From: Pseudomonas viridiflava
Lineage (GTDB): Bacteria > Pseudomonadota > Gammaproteobacteria > Pseudomonadales > Pseudomonadaceae
Reading direction: 5' to 3'
Assembly: GCF_900583165.1 (NCBI RefSeq)
Contig: NZ_UTKY01000028.1
Location: forward strand, 1 to 64,000
DNA length: 64,000 nt
Both the position numbers and the translations under genes were made by a program. Positions 9,510 through 18,363 of this stretch are shown here, piece by piece; the first letter of the stretch is position 1; every line of letters begins with the position of its first letter. The notes beneath the pieces are model-generated. The model did no database searches. It was not told the DNA's origin and was given only the letters and a program-made list of their open reading frames with translations.

Positions 9510-10553
9510 TCAGTGTTGTTCTTTAGCTTTTTTACGCACCGGAAACGGAAAGTAGAAAAACCGCAGAAACGCCACCCGCTTGATCACTTCCCCGATCAAC
9601 AGCGGCGCCACCACCGCCACCACTAACCCCACGCACGCCGCCGCAAACGGGTGCAGCCCCAGGCGCTCCATCAGGTCGAAGGTCTTGTGCTGGATCTCCC
9701 CGTGAAAGATCAACAGGATCAGCGTGGACTGGCCGATGTAGGTCATCGCCCGCGTCAGCGCGCTCGACACCATGAGCACGCGCGCCAGCGCCCAGCACAG
9801 GTAAACCCCGATCACCGCCAGCAGGCTGGTCCAAAACCCGTGGTCATAGCGCCGCTGTGCCAGGTCCATGGTGTCGCCTCGAAAGATAAACACCGCCGCG
9901 AACAGCGCGGCCGAACCCACTAGGGTCAGCAGCGAACCTTCATGCCGACGCAGCCAGTCCCGCAGCAGGTAGCCCAGGACGAAACACGCGCTGCTGATCA
10001 AGGTGATGTCCAGGCTGAACGGCAGGCCCGGCAAAATCCAGGTGTGCCCGCCGATCGTCACCGGCAGTTGCCAGAACAACGGCAATATCCAGGTGCCGAT
10101 CAGCAGCATCCCGGCCATCAGTACGCAATTGACCGCCAGTGGCAGGCGTTGGATCAGCCGCAGTACTGCCCAACTGAACAGGATCGCCACCCAGAAGTGC
10201 GGCAAAAACCACAGCGCCTGCCAGGGGATGGTGTCCACCGAGGCATACAGCACACCGCCGATGTCCGGCAGCAGCGGCTGGCCGCGCAGTACATCGCGCA
10301 CGATCACGTACACCAGCAGGGTGAAGAAAAACGGCTTGAGCAGGCCGTCGGCCTTACGTACCGCCATCTCGCCAAAAGGTTGTTCTGGCTTGAACAGCAC
10401 CCCGGACAGAAAGAAGAACAGCGGCAGCACAAACGAGGCCAGCATCGGGTACATCAGCTCCGGGGACGTGGCCACAAACCAACTGTGGGCATACACGATC
10501 ACCAGGATGCCGATGCCTTTGGCGATGTCCATCTGAATCCAGCGATTTTTCAC
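9510..10553 (-). CDS. pslL: PslL-like membrane acyltransferase
   Basis: This 347-residue integral membrane acyltransferase belongs to the acyltransferase 3 (OafA/YrhL) family. The family hallmark is visible at the N-terminus (an R/W-x-x-x-D-I-A-KG start and a YAHS histidine motif), and about ten hydrophobic segments follow. It probably acylates the Psl polysaccharide or its lipid-linked repeat unit, as inferred for PslL of P. aeruginosa. A GTG start is used with a GAGGTGG ribosome binding site. It is the last gene of the operon and is separated from pslK by a REPIN element. Confidence 0.85.
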   Translation of the reverse strand: MKNRWIQMDIAKGIGILVIVYAHSWFVATSPELMYPMLASFVLPLFFFLSGVLFKPEQPFGEMAVRKADGLLKPFFFTLLVYVIVRDVLRGQPLLPDIGGVLYASVDTIPWQALWFLPHFWVAILFSWAVLRLIQRLPLAVNCVLMAGMLLIGTWILPLFWQLPVTIGGHTWILPGLPFSLDITLISSACFVLGYLLRDWLRRHEGSLLTLVGSAALFAAVFIFRGDTMDLAQRRYDHGFWTSLLAVIGVYLCWALARVLMVSSALTRAMTYIGQSTLILLIFHGEIQHKTFDLMERLGLHPFAAACVGLVVAVVAPLLIGEVIKRVAFLRFFYFPFPVRKKAKEQH

Positions 10554-10582
10554 CTGACCACCTCTCTACAAGACACCCGGCT

Positions 10583-10688
10583 CCCTGTAGGAGCGGGCTT
10601 GCCCGCGAAAAACTCACATCCATCGCGTTCATTCAGAATGCCCGCGTCATCGTTAACGACCTTCGCGGGCAAGCCCGCTCCTACAGGG
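10583..10688. repeat. REPIN (paired REP palindromes) inside the psl operon
   Basis: CCCTGTAGGAGCGGGCTTGC at the left and its reverse complement at the right, each itself a GCGGGCTTGCCCGC palindrome, flank a variable spacer of about 50 bases. This is the GI-type REP doublet dispersed through P. fluorescens genomes. It fills the pslL-pslK junction, the only clear gap in the operon. Confidence 0.88.
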
Positions 10689-10695
10689 AAATGCG

Positions 10696-12105
10696 TCATG
10701 CCTTGCGCCATGGCTTAAGCCACAGCCCCATCCCCAGCAACACGACAGCGCCAGCCAGGGTGCTCAGCCCCAGTTGCAGCCACACCCCTTCGATGCGAAA
10801 CAATGCCAGCGCAGCCAGCCCCAGCAGCACGGCACTGAGCAGCCAATGCCGCGCCCACGGCAAGGCGTTGAGCAGGGTCTGGCGTTGCATCAGTAGCAGT
10901 GCGGTGCAGATCACCCCGGCCAATGCGGCCAAGGGGATACCCGCCAGGCCGAATACAAAGGGCAGGGCGCCCAGCAGTAATACGTTGACCAGGCTGCCAA
11001 GCAGTTCGCAGCGCAGTGGCTGGCGCGTGTCACCGGCGGCGTAGGCGTAACGAGCGAGCAGGGCGTTCCAGGCGCCGAACACCAGCGGCACGGCAAACCA
11101 GGCCAGCAGCAGGGGCAGCGGCGAGTCCGCCGACTGTTTGGGCAGCAGCAACGCCACCAAGCTCGGCGCCGCCGCCACCAGGCCAACACCCGCAGGCAGG
11201 GTCAGCAGGCTGGCGGTTTCCAAGCCGCGCTGGAGCAGGGCCAAGCGCTCATCGCCCTGGCGGCGGCTCATCATGCCCAGCAACACTTGATTAAGGCTCA
11301 TCAGCGCAATCAGCGGCAGGTTCATCAGCTTGCGCGCCAGGTTGACCCAGGTCACCGCGCCTTCCCCCAGCAACGACGCCACTAAGCGTTCGATCAACGC
11401 CAAGCCTTGGCTGGCGCCATTGCTCAACAACAGCGGGCCGATGCGCTGGCCCAGTTCACGCAAGGGCGCGAACGACAGCTGCCAATGCCATGGCCGCCAG
11501 CCCTGGCGCCACACGGCCGGCAACATCGCCAGCGGCATCAGCAGGCTGCCGGCCAGGCAGGCCAGGGCGAGCGCGTGAGGTTGTGTGGCGGTACCGGCAA
11601 GGGCGAGATAGGTCACCGGCGGCAGGTTGAACAGCAACGAGCCCAACCCCGCCAGCACAAAACGTTCGCTGGCCTGCAAGGGAATGCTGAACAGCGCATG
11701 CAGCATCAAGCCCGGCACGCACCACGCGACGATCTGCAAATTGCTGCTGGCGAGTGTCGTGGCGCTGGCGGCCAACCCTGGGCCTAGCAACTGCACCAGC
11801 CACGGCGCCAACAGCGTCAGCAACAGGCTGATCACCAGCGCAATCAGCATCAAGGCTGGGAACAACACCGCCAGCCAGCCCAACCGCTCGCCGTCCTTGC
11901 GCGCCAGGTACAACGGCAACGCGGCGGCGCTCAGCACGCCGCCGGCCAGGGACATGCGCAACGCCTCGGGCAAAAACAGCGCAATCAGGAACGCATCACT
12001 GCGCTCCCCTGCACCCCACGCCGCCACCAGTAACCATTCGCGGGCAAAGCCCAGGCACAGGCCCAGTAGCGTCGCCAGGGTCAACCAGACGGCAGAGCCC
12101 AGCAT
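10696..12105 (-). CDS. pslK: PslK, MurJ/MviN-like lipid flippase
   Basis: A very hydrophobic 469-residue protein with about 13-14 predicted membrane segments and the MurJ/MviN-type N-terminus (LGFAREWLLVAAWGAG, with the conserved REW-like arginine). In Psl synthesis it is the candidate flippase for the lipid-linked repeat unit across the inner membrane. Its ATG overlaps the pslJ stop (ATGA), which indicates translational coupling. Confidence 0.87.
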   Translation of the reverse strand: MLGSAVWLTLATLLGLCLGFAREWLLVAAWGAGERSDAFLIALFLPEALRMSLAGGVLSAAALPLYLARKDGERLGWLAVLFPALMLIALVISLLLTLLAPWLVQLLGPGLAASATTLASSNLQIVAWCVPGLMLHALFSIPLQASERFVLAGLGSLLFNLPPVTYLALAGTATQPHALALACLAGSLLMPLAMLPAVWRQGWRPWHWQLSFAPLRELGQRIGPLLLSNGASQGLALIERLVASLLGEGAVTWVNLARKLMNLPLIALMSLNQVLLGMMSRRQGDERLALLQRGLETASLLTLPAGVGLVAAAPSLVALLLPKQSADSPLPLLLAWFAVPLVFGAWNALLARYAYAAGDTRQPLRCELLGSLVNVLLLGALPFVFGLAGIPLAALAGVICTALLLMQRQTLLNALPWARHWLLSAVLLGLAALALFRIEGVWLQLGLSTLAGAVVLLGMGLWLKPWRKA

Positions 12106-13538
12106 CAGTGGCGCACGCCATCAGGCAGCGGCTGCACCACATCCACGCGCTTGACCTGGCGCAGCCGTGCCGGGAACAACCGCCGCGCCTCCAGCACATT
12201 GATGCCCACCATCAGCCAGAACAGCGCCACCATCACCACCGCGAAGCTGAAATAGTGGTCGAACAAACCGCTGACCAGTGCGGACAAAATCCCCGCAGTC
12301 GTGCCCAGCCACAGGGCGTTGTCCTTGGTCAGGCGGATCGGGCCTTTTTCGGGGCGAGCTTCACGCCACCAGCGCACGGTCACCGCCACAAAGAACAGCA
12401 TGCCGACGAGGCCGATCTTGTAGATGTAGTTCAGCCACAGGTTAGAGATGCCCAGCAGCTGCGTGCCCGGCACCGGCGGGTCGACCTTGAAGCCGATGCC
12501 CAGCGGATACGCCGCCACCGCCTGCGGGAACATGCGGTATTCGTCAAAGCGCACTTCGGTACTGGCGTTGCTCGACGAGAAGATCGTCGCCAGGCGCTCC
12601 TGCAACGGCGGATAGGCCAGCACCAGCGCCAGCGTCAGCGCTGCGCCGATCATCAGCAGGCGCCCGGTGTAGGGCACGCGCCGCGAGGCCATCCACAGCA
12701 ACACCAGCGCCAGGCTGACCATGGCGCCACGGCTACTGGCCAACAACAGCGCCGCCGCGCCCAGGCACGCCACGCCCAGGCCCAGTGCGCGCTTCCAGCC
12801 TTGTTCGGTCATGCCAAAGCAGAAGGCCAGAGGCAGCAGCAAGGCCATGATCCCGCCGATGGCATTCGGGTGCGTCCACGGTGAGCCCATGCGTGAGGAC
12901 ATAGCCTCCAAGCCAAACTTCAACGTATCAAAGTTGGCGTAGTTGAACAGCGCCAGGATCGGTGCGATCCCGGCCCCGGAACGCGTGCGCACAAACACCG
13001 CTATCGACAGCACCAGCATCGCCAGGGTGCCCAGCAGCAGGGCGATCACCAGGGATTCGCGGCGCTTGCGATCCACCAGTAACTGGGCGGCCAGGAACAC
13101 CCCCGACAGGTTCAGCAACCATCGCAGCCAGTTCGCTACGCCGCTGCTGTCGGCGTGGGTGATGACCTGGCCGACGATAAACGGGAACACACTGAACAGC
13201 ATCAACCACAACAACATCTGGTCGGTGGGGCGTCGGGCGAACTTCGTCCCGTCGGGCATGCGCGACAAAAACCGATGCCACACCACGGCGCCCCACGTCA
13301 GGGCCAGGATCGCTTCGCTGACGGTGGTGCGAATGCCCAGGTTAACCGTGGAATACGGCATGAACGTGGCTATCAGGGCAAACAGCAGCAGGCCCCAGAA
13401 TGGAAAGCGCAGGATGGTTACCGCGCCCGCCAGGCCGACCACGGCGATGAACGCCTTGGCGGGTGACAACAACAGCGCCAGGGCCCCAAACACCAGGCCG
13501 AAAAGAATCGCGATGAGGCTCGTCAGGTTTGCTCTCAC
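12105..13538 (-). CDS. pslJ: PslJ, Wzy/O-antigen-ligase-type polymerase
   Basis: The 477-residue polytopic membrane protein has the large loop and hydrophobic pattern of O-antigen polymerases and ligases. In the Psl pathway it would polymerise the flipped repeat units in the periplasm. It starts with GTG overlapping the pslI stop codon (GTGA), and its own stop overlaps the pslK start. Assignment rests on fold character and on its fixed position between pslI and pslK. Confidence 0.87.
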   Translation of the reverse strand: MRANLTSLIAILFGLVFGALALLLSPAKAFIAVVGLAGAVTILRFPFWGLLLFALIATFMPYSTVNLGIRTTVSEAILALTWGAVVWHRFLSRMPDGTKFARRPTDQMLLWLMLFSVFPFIVGQVITHADSSGVANWLRWLLNLSGVFLAAQLLVDRKRRESLVIALLLGTLAMLVLSIAVFVRTRSGAGIAPILALFNYANFDTLKFGLEAMSSRMGSPWTHPNAIGGIMALLLPLAFCFGMTEQGWKRALGLGVACLGAAALLLASSRGAMVSLALVLLWMASRRVPYTGRLLMIGAALTLALVLAYPPLQERLATIFSSSNASTEVRFDEYRMFPQAVAAYPLGIGFKVDPPVPGTQLLGISNLWLNYIYKIGLVGMLFFVAVTVRWWREARPEKGPIRLTKDNALWLGTTAGILSALVSGLFDHYFSFAVVMVALFWLMVGINVLEARRLFPARLRQVKRVDVVQPLPDGVRH

Positions 13539-14638
13539 TTCAACTCCTCAATCAGTTCGGCCAGGCGTTGGCGGTAGGCGTGCTGATTAAAGCGCTGCGC
13601 CCATGCCCGCCATTGTTCGGCTGTTTCTTCATCGGGCCGCGCCCCCAGATTGAGCATCAACTGCACCAGCGCGGCGCTATCGGTAGGGGAAAAACGCGGC
13701 GCCGACGCCGGGGTAATTTCATCCAGCGAGGTGCCACTGGCCACCGCCACCGGCGTGCCCACGCTCAGGGCTTCGATCACCGGCAGGCCAAACCCTTCGG
13801 CGTAGGACGGCTGCCACAGGCGCGACGCCTGGCGGTACAGCGCATGCAGCTCGGCGTCCGACACACCACTCAACGCTCGGATGCCTGGCAACGTGCGCTG
13901 GGCTTCGGGCAAGTGCTCAAGGCTACCCACCAAAACCAACTCCGGTACCTCGGGGGATTGGTGCCGCGCCTGCTGCCAGGCGTCCACCAAAAACGGCACG
14001 TTCTTGCGCAACTCACGGGTGCCCACCAGTAACCAGTAGCGCTCAGGTAATTGGCGCGCGCTGATATCCGCCGCCCGCTCGACAAACCCATCCACCTGGT
14101 TGGGCAAAACACGAATCTTGCCCGCGGCCTTGGGAAACAGCCGTGCGGTTTCATCGGCACTGTACTGAGAGGGCGTCCACACCCGGTCGGCACTGTGCAC
14201 CGCATAGGCGATCGACAGGCGATCGCTGGTCTTGTAGATCAGCGCTTTCAGGCGATTGGCGTGGTAGTTGTCCAAGGTGATCTGGAACAGGTCATGCAGC
14301 AGCACCACCGTGCGTAAACCCTTGGGCTTGGGCGGTAGCGGCAGGCCCATATTGAAGGTGCTGATGTACAAGTCGATGTGCTGCTCGCGCAGTGCACGGG
14401 GCAAAAAACCGGCCTCGAAACGCAGGCGATTGTGGGGTTGGTGCATAGCGGTCTTGGCGCAGCCCCAGGCGGGGCAGTGGGCCTGCAAGCGGGTTTCGTC
14501 GCCCAGGGGCGCTACGGTAAAGCGCTCAAGCTCAATCCCTGATAGGGTCCGCAAGCCGGCTTCCAGCGCATACACCTGGCGGCTGATGCCCGATTGGGGC
14601 GAGGTGCCGACAGTGCGGTAATCCAGGCCTACACGCAT
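13535..14638 (-). CDS. pslI: PslI, GT-B glycosyltransferase
   Basis: A 367-residue glycosyltransferase of the GT4 type. The C-terminal half holds the sugar-nucleotide signature PSYAEGFGLPVIEALSVGTP, whose E-x7-E glutamates are typical of GT-B retaining enzymes. It should add one sugar of the Psl repeat unit on the cytoplasmic face. The ATG at 14638 (MRVGLDYRTVG) is chosen because family N-termini begin there; the longer frame runs back into pslH. It overlaps pslH by 10 bases. Confidence 0.9.
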   Translation of the reverse strand: MRVGLDYRTVGTSPQSGISRQVYALEAGLRTLSGIELERFTVAPLGDETRLQAHCPAWGCAKTAMHQPHNRLRFEAGFLPRALREQHIDLYISTFNMGLPLPPKPKGLRTVVLLHDLFQITLDNYHANRLKALIYKTSDRLSIAYAVHSADRVWTPSQYSADETARLFPKAAGKIRVLPNQVDGFVERAADISARQLPERYWLLVGTRELRKNVPFLVDAWQQARHQSPEVPELVLVGSLEHLPEAQRTLPGIRALSGVSDAELHALYRQASRLWQPSYAEGFGLPVIEALSVGTPVAVASGTSLDEITPASAPRFSPTDSAALVQLMLNLGARPDEETAEQWRAWAQRFNQHAYRQRLAELIEELK

Positions 14639-15846
14639 GCGGGCTCCTTTTGATTCGATGGCGCAAGGGTCGCATACACCTGCTCCAGTTGGCTGGCGGC
14701 AACGCTCCAATCGTGGGCACGGCGCACGTAGGCGCGGCCCGCTTCGCCCATGGGCGTGGCGGCATCGGGAAACTGCAGCAGGCGCACCACGGCATCCGCC
14801 AGGCTGTCGGCGGTTTGACCGCCGAGGTAATCCAGGCCTTCCACCAGGTCCAGCCCCGATACGCCTTGCTCGGTACTCGCCAGCGGCAGGCCGGCGGCCA
14901 GGGCTTCAAGCACCTTGAGTTTGGAACCGCCGCCATGGCGCAATGGCGCGAGAAACACCGAACAGCTCGATTGCAGGTTCAACAGGTTGGGCACAAAGCC
15001 TTGCCACTCGATGCGCGGGTCTTGCCAGCGTTCACGCCAACTGCCCGGCATGCCGAAACCGCACACGCTCATGCGCGCGTCCGGGCAGCGCTCCCAGACC
15101 TTGGGCAAAATCTCATCCAGGGCCCACTCGATGGCGTCCACATTGGGCGCGTATTCATAGTTGCCCAGAAACAGCACACGGCGCGCCGACGGGTCGGGAT
15201 GGGCGGCAGCGAAGTGATCGCAGTCCACACCGTTGACCACCACCGGTACGGGTTTGCCGGCGATGGTTGCCAATACCTGGGCGTCGGCGTCGGTCACAGC
15301 GACAACTTGAGTGGCCTGGCGCATCACCCGGCGTTCCCAGCGTGCGTAGCGCCATTGATCGTAGCGAATGAACGGCAGCGCCCAGCCCGGCAAACGGTCG
15401 TAGGTGGCGGCGCCAAGGGCTGACTCGACATTGTGCTCGGTCAGCACGAACGGCTGGGATTTACGCGCCAGCGCTTCCTCATACGGCTGAAAGCTGTAGC
15501 TGTGCTCGATCTGCACCACGTCCCAGGGCTCACCCAGCAACCAATTGAACGTGTCCTGAAGTTCATCCGACAGGCCATTCACACTGGCCAGCAGCGGGTA
15601 AGGCGCCAATAGCCCGGCCACCAGGGTTTTGACGCTGCGCAACGGGCGGCGCGGCAGGATGATCACCTGCTCCAGAAAGCCTTCCAGCACCTGGCGATCG
15701 GTGGGCGATACCGCGTGTTTGTCGTGCAGCAGCAAGGTGATGCGGTGCCCGCGCGCGGCCAGGCTGCGCAGCAAGTGGTATTGGCGGGTCTTGCCACCGC
15801 TGGTGGCGGGCCAGGGCGAGTAGGGCAGTATCCATAGAATGCGCAT
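14629..15846 (-). CDS. pslH: PslH, GT-B glycosyltransferase
   Basis: This 405-residue cytoplasmic glycosyltransferase starts with MRILWILPYSPWP and an N-terminal substrate domain. The C-terminal GT1/GT4 domain contains LGNYEYAPNVDAIEW and the RHGGGSKLKVLEALAAGLP nucleotide-sugar motif. It belongs to the Psl assembly series. The upstream in-frame extension to 16368 overlaps pslG in another frame and is spurious. The start at 15846 lies 8 bases after the pslG stop. Confidence 0.9.
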   Translation of the reverse strand: MRILWILPYSPWPATSGGKTRQYHLLRSLAARGHRITLLLHDKHAVSPTDRQVLEGFLEQVIILPRRPLRSVKTLVAGLLAPYPLLASVNGLSDELQDTFNWLLGEPWDVVQIEHSYSFQPYEEALARKSQPFVLTEHNVESALGAATYDRLPGWALPFIRYDQWRYARWERRVMRQATQVVAVTDADAQVLATIAGKPVPVVVNGVDCDHFAAAHPDPSARRVLFLGNYEYAPNVDAIEWALDEILPKVWERCPDARMSVCGFGMPGSWRERWQDPRIEWQGFVPNLLNLQSSCSVFLAPLRHGGGSKLKVLEALAAGLPLASTEQGVSGLDLVEGLDYLGGQTADSLADAVVRLLQFPDAATPMGEAGRAYVRRAHDWSVAASQLEQVYATLAPSNQKEPACV

Positions 15847-15854
15847 GGCAGACG

Positions 15855-17183
15855 CTACTCCCATAACAGAATTTGCAGGTTCGGTTTCACCGCGACGGTC
15901 AGTCCGTCGGTGCCGCTGACCGGGGTTTGCGTGCTGCGCAGCGGGTCGTACAAGGTGGCGCTGGCAAGGCCAGGCAAGTGCGCGTCGCCGCCTTGGGCCG
16001 ACCAGAAGAACCAGAGTTTTTTGCCATCGTTGCGGGTCCAACCGATGCTGAACAGGCCGTCGGGCAGTTGATCGGCCAGCGGTGGGTCGGCGGGGGTCAG
16101 TTGCGGGCCGCTGACATCCAGGAAGTTTTTCAGCGCGGTGTAGGCCGGCTTGGGGTTGGCGTCGATGTCCAGCAGGCCGTAGAACTGGTCGCGCACGCTG
16201 GCGCGCTGGTCCAGGTCGCTCAAGGTGAACAGGAAGATCCGGTCGAAATCCATCGCACTCATCAGCGCCACGCGCCGCACAATGTAATCGGCCTGGGCTT
16301 GTTGCGTGATGATGTCCTGCGCATCTTTGGGGCCGGGGTAGGTGGACCAGCCCCACTCGGTGCTCCACAGGGTCTGCACGCCGCCATTGCGCAGGGCCAG
16401 GTTGAGCGCGTTGGTCTTGGCAACAAAGTCCAGATTGGCCGGGTCGTTACCTTCGGGCAACTGGGTGTAAGGGTGATAGGAAATCACCGTATTGAGGCTG
16501 GCCACACCCAGGGCGCCAAGGGCGTCGAACATGGTCTGGCCATTGGGCATTTCGCTGAAAAACGCCATACCGGCGGCAACCACCGGTTTGCTTGGATTGA
16601 CCCCACGCAAGGCGCCCGCTGTGACGGTCAGCAGATTGGCAAAGCCCGCAGGGTCGGCCACCGGGCGCCAGAAGCCCAGCAGGTTTGGCTCGTTCCACAC
16701 TTGCCACGCGTCGACGCTCGGGTATCGCTGAGAGAGCAGCGCCATGCGGGTGGCGAATACGTTGGGGTCTTTGGGCGGGTATTGGTCCTGATACGGCGCA
16801 CCCACCGGCGCGGTGGTGGCGAAGGGCGCCGAGCCCACCAGATAGAACACCGACTTGAGCTGGTTGCTTTGCAGGTTGCCCACCAGTTGGTCCAGGGCAG
16901 CAACCTGGTATTGGTTTTCCACCGGTTCCAATTGGTCCCAGTGCAAATCCAGGCGCACCCATTCCAGGCCCAACGCCTTGAGGCGGTCGATCTGCATCTG
17001 GTAACGCTGCGGGCTGAACCACAAGAATTGTGCGTTCACCCCCAAAAAGTCCTTCCACACCACCACCTTGCTGCCTTTGAGCACATGGCTCTCGGCGTCG
17101 GCCTGGCGCCCCCACATGAATGCAGTCAGGCCGAGCACGGCGACCACTGCGAGGGTCGCGAGAAAGGTGGGTTTACGCGCCAT
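15855..17183 (-). CDS. pslG: PslG, periplasmic Psl glycoside hydrolase
   Basis: A 442-residue endoglycosidase of the GH39-like clan GH-A. One N-terminal membrane anchor or signal segment (about residues 8-25) is followed by a TIM barrel and a C-terminal beta domain. The acid/base glutamate E165 is in WNEPNL and the nucleophile E276 is in STEWGW. These are the same positions reported for the catalytic pair in P. aeruginosa PslG, which degrades Psl and trims polymer in the periplasm. The start overlaps the pslF end by 11 bases. Confidence 0.93.
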   Translation of the reverse strand: MARKPTFLATLAVVAVLGLTAFMWGRQADAESHVLKGSKVVVWKDFLGVNAQFLWFSPQRYQMQIDRLKALGLEWVRLDLHWDQLEPVENQYQVAALDQLVGNLQSNQLKSVFYLVGSAPFATTAPVGAPYQDQYPPKDPNVFATRMALLSQRYPSVDAWQVWNEPNLLGFWRPVADPAGFANLLTVTAGALRGVNPSKPVVAAGMAFFSEMPNGQTMFDALGALGVASLNTVISYHPYTQLPEGNDPANLDFVAKTNALNLALRNGGVQTLWSTEWGWSTYPGPKDAQDIITQQAQADYIVRRVALMSAMDFDRIFLFTLSDLDQRASVRDQFYGLLDIDANPKPAYTALKNFLDVSGPQLTPADPPLADQLPDGLFSIGWTRNDGKKLWFFWSAQGGDAHLPGLASATLYDPLRSTQTPVSGTDGLTVAVKPNLQILLWE

Positions 17184-18363
17184 AAGGGTCTCCCGCGATT
17201 GCCTGCTCGAACAGCTGCTTGAATTTCTGCGCGGTCAACGGCCACAGGCGCTCGCGACCGATCTCACCCGCGCGTTCGGCCCAGTCCCGGGCCAGTGATG
17301 GCGTACGCGCCAGGCGCATTATTTGTGCGCCGAGGGCGTTCACATCGCCTTCGGCGTAGATGGCGCCGTTGCCGCTGGCGACTTCCTCGGCAAACGCCCG
17401 CGCATCTGAAGTGATCGCGCCGCGCCCACATGCCGTGGCCCACGACAACGCACCGCTGGTGCCACGCTGGCGCCCCAGCAGGCCGAGTTTTTTCGATTCA
17501 CGATAGGGCAGCACCATCGCATGGTGGGCCTGGATGGTCTGGGCAATTTCGTCGGCTGGCAGGTTCAAGCGCCAGTCGATGGCGTCGGTCAGGCCCAACG
17601 CAGCGATCTGGCTGTTGAGCTGTTCGAGGTAGTTTCCGCCCGCGCCAAACGCCATTTCTGCCGCGGTGCCGCCGGCCAGCGTCAGCCGCACACGGTCGCG
17701 CAGTTCAGGCGCTTGTTCAAACACATTGGCCAGGGCCTGCACCAGATCTTCAATGCCTTTGCCCCGGTAGATAAAACCGAAATACAGCAGACGCAGGGTA
17801 TCAAGAGGCGGCAGCGAAACCGGCGCGATCGCCAGGTTGGCGTGGTTGATCACCGCCACTTTGCCGGCTGGCAGTTGCATGCGTTGGCTCAGGCACTCGG
17901 CGCCCAGGCGCGTCAGGGTGACCAGCCGGGTCAGGCCTTTGGCGACCTGGCGTTCTTCGCGCAAGGTCAGCGGGTCGGCCAGTACCACCGCCGCCTGGGG
18001 CAATGGGCTGGGCAAACGTTCCAGCAGGTTCAGCGGAAACGGCAGGTGTTCACGGCGCCACACCATGCGCTCCGGGTCATGCACGGTGGCAGTCAACGGC
18101 AGTTGCGGGTAGGCCATGCGCAGTTCGCGCAGGGCCAAAAACTCCCCCAGCCGCCCGCCACCCAGCTCGGCATGCGCCAGGTCGACGCCCTGCCAGTCGA
18201 ACGCCGCGACCGCCTGCTTGACCGCCTCGGAATTGCTCGCCACACCCGCCAACGGCGTCAGCACCGTGACGCCGAGTGGTTCCAGTGCCTTGCGGAAATG
18301 GTTCGCGTAGTCGGCGATCCCGTTTTTCTCCGGCGGCAGCGGGGCCAGCAGGGCGATACGCAT
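17173..18363 (-). CDS. pslF: PslF, GT-B glycosyltransferase
   Basis: A 396-residue GT4-like glycosyltransferase. The N-terminus MRIALLAPLPPEKNGIADYA is the usual glycogen-synthase-type GT-B opening, and the central LLYFGFIYRGKGIEDLV strand-turn-helix marks the start of the C-terminal nucleotide-sugar domain. It adds a sugar of the Psl repeat. Its ATG shares one base with the pslE stop (TAATG), which implies coupled translation. Confidence 0.9.
   Translation of the reverse strand: MRIALLAPLPPEKNGIADYANHFRKALEPLGVTVLTPLAGVASNSEAVKQAVAAFDWQGVDLAHAELGGGRLGEFLALRELRMAYPQLPLTATVHDPERMVWRREHLPFPLNLLERLPSPLPQAAVVLADPLTLREERQVAKGLTRLVTLTRLGAECLSQRMQLPAGKVAVINHANLAIAPVSLPPLDTLRLLYFGFIYRGKGIEDLVQALANVFEQAPELRDRVRLTLAGGTAAEMAFGAGGNYLEQLNSQIAALGLTDAIDWRLNLPADEIAQTIQAHHAMVLPYRESKKLGLLGRQRGTSGALSWATACGRGAITSDARAFAEEVASGNGAIYAEGDVNALGAQIMRLARTPSLARDWAERAGEIGRERLWPLTAQKFKQLFEQAIAGDPYGA

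Noticed and set aside
14629..16368. Very long 579-codon frame suggesting a fusion upstream of pslH
   Set aside because: The extra N-terminal part overlaps pslG in another frame and has no domain; pslH starts naturally at 15846.
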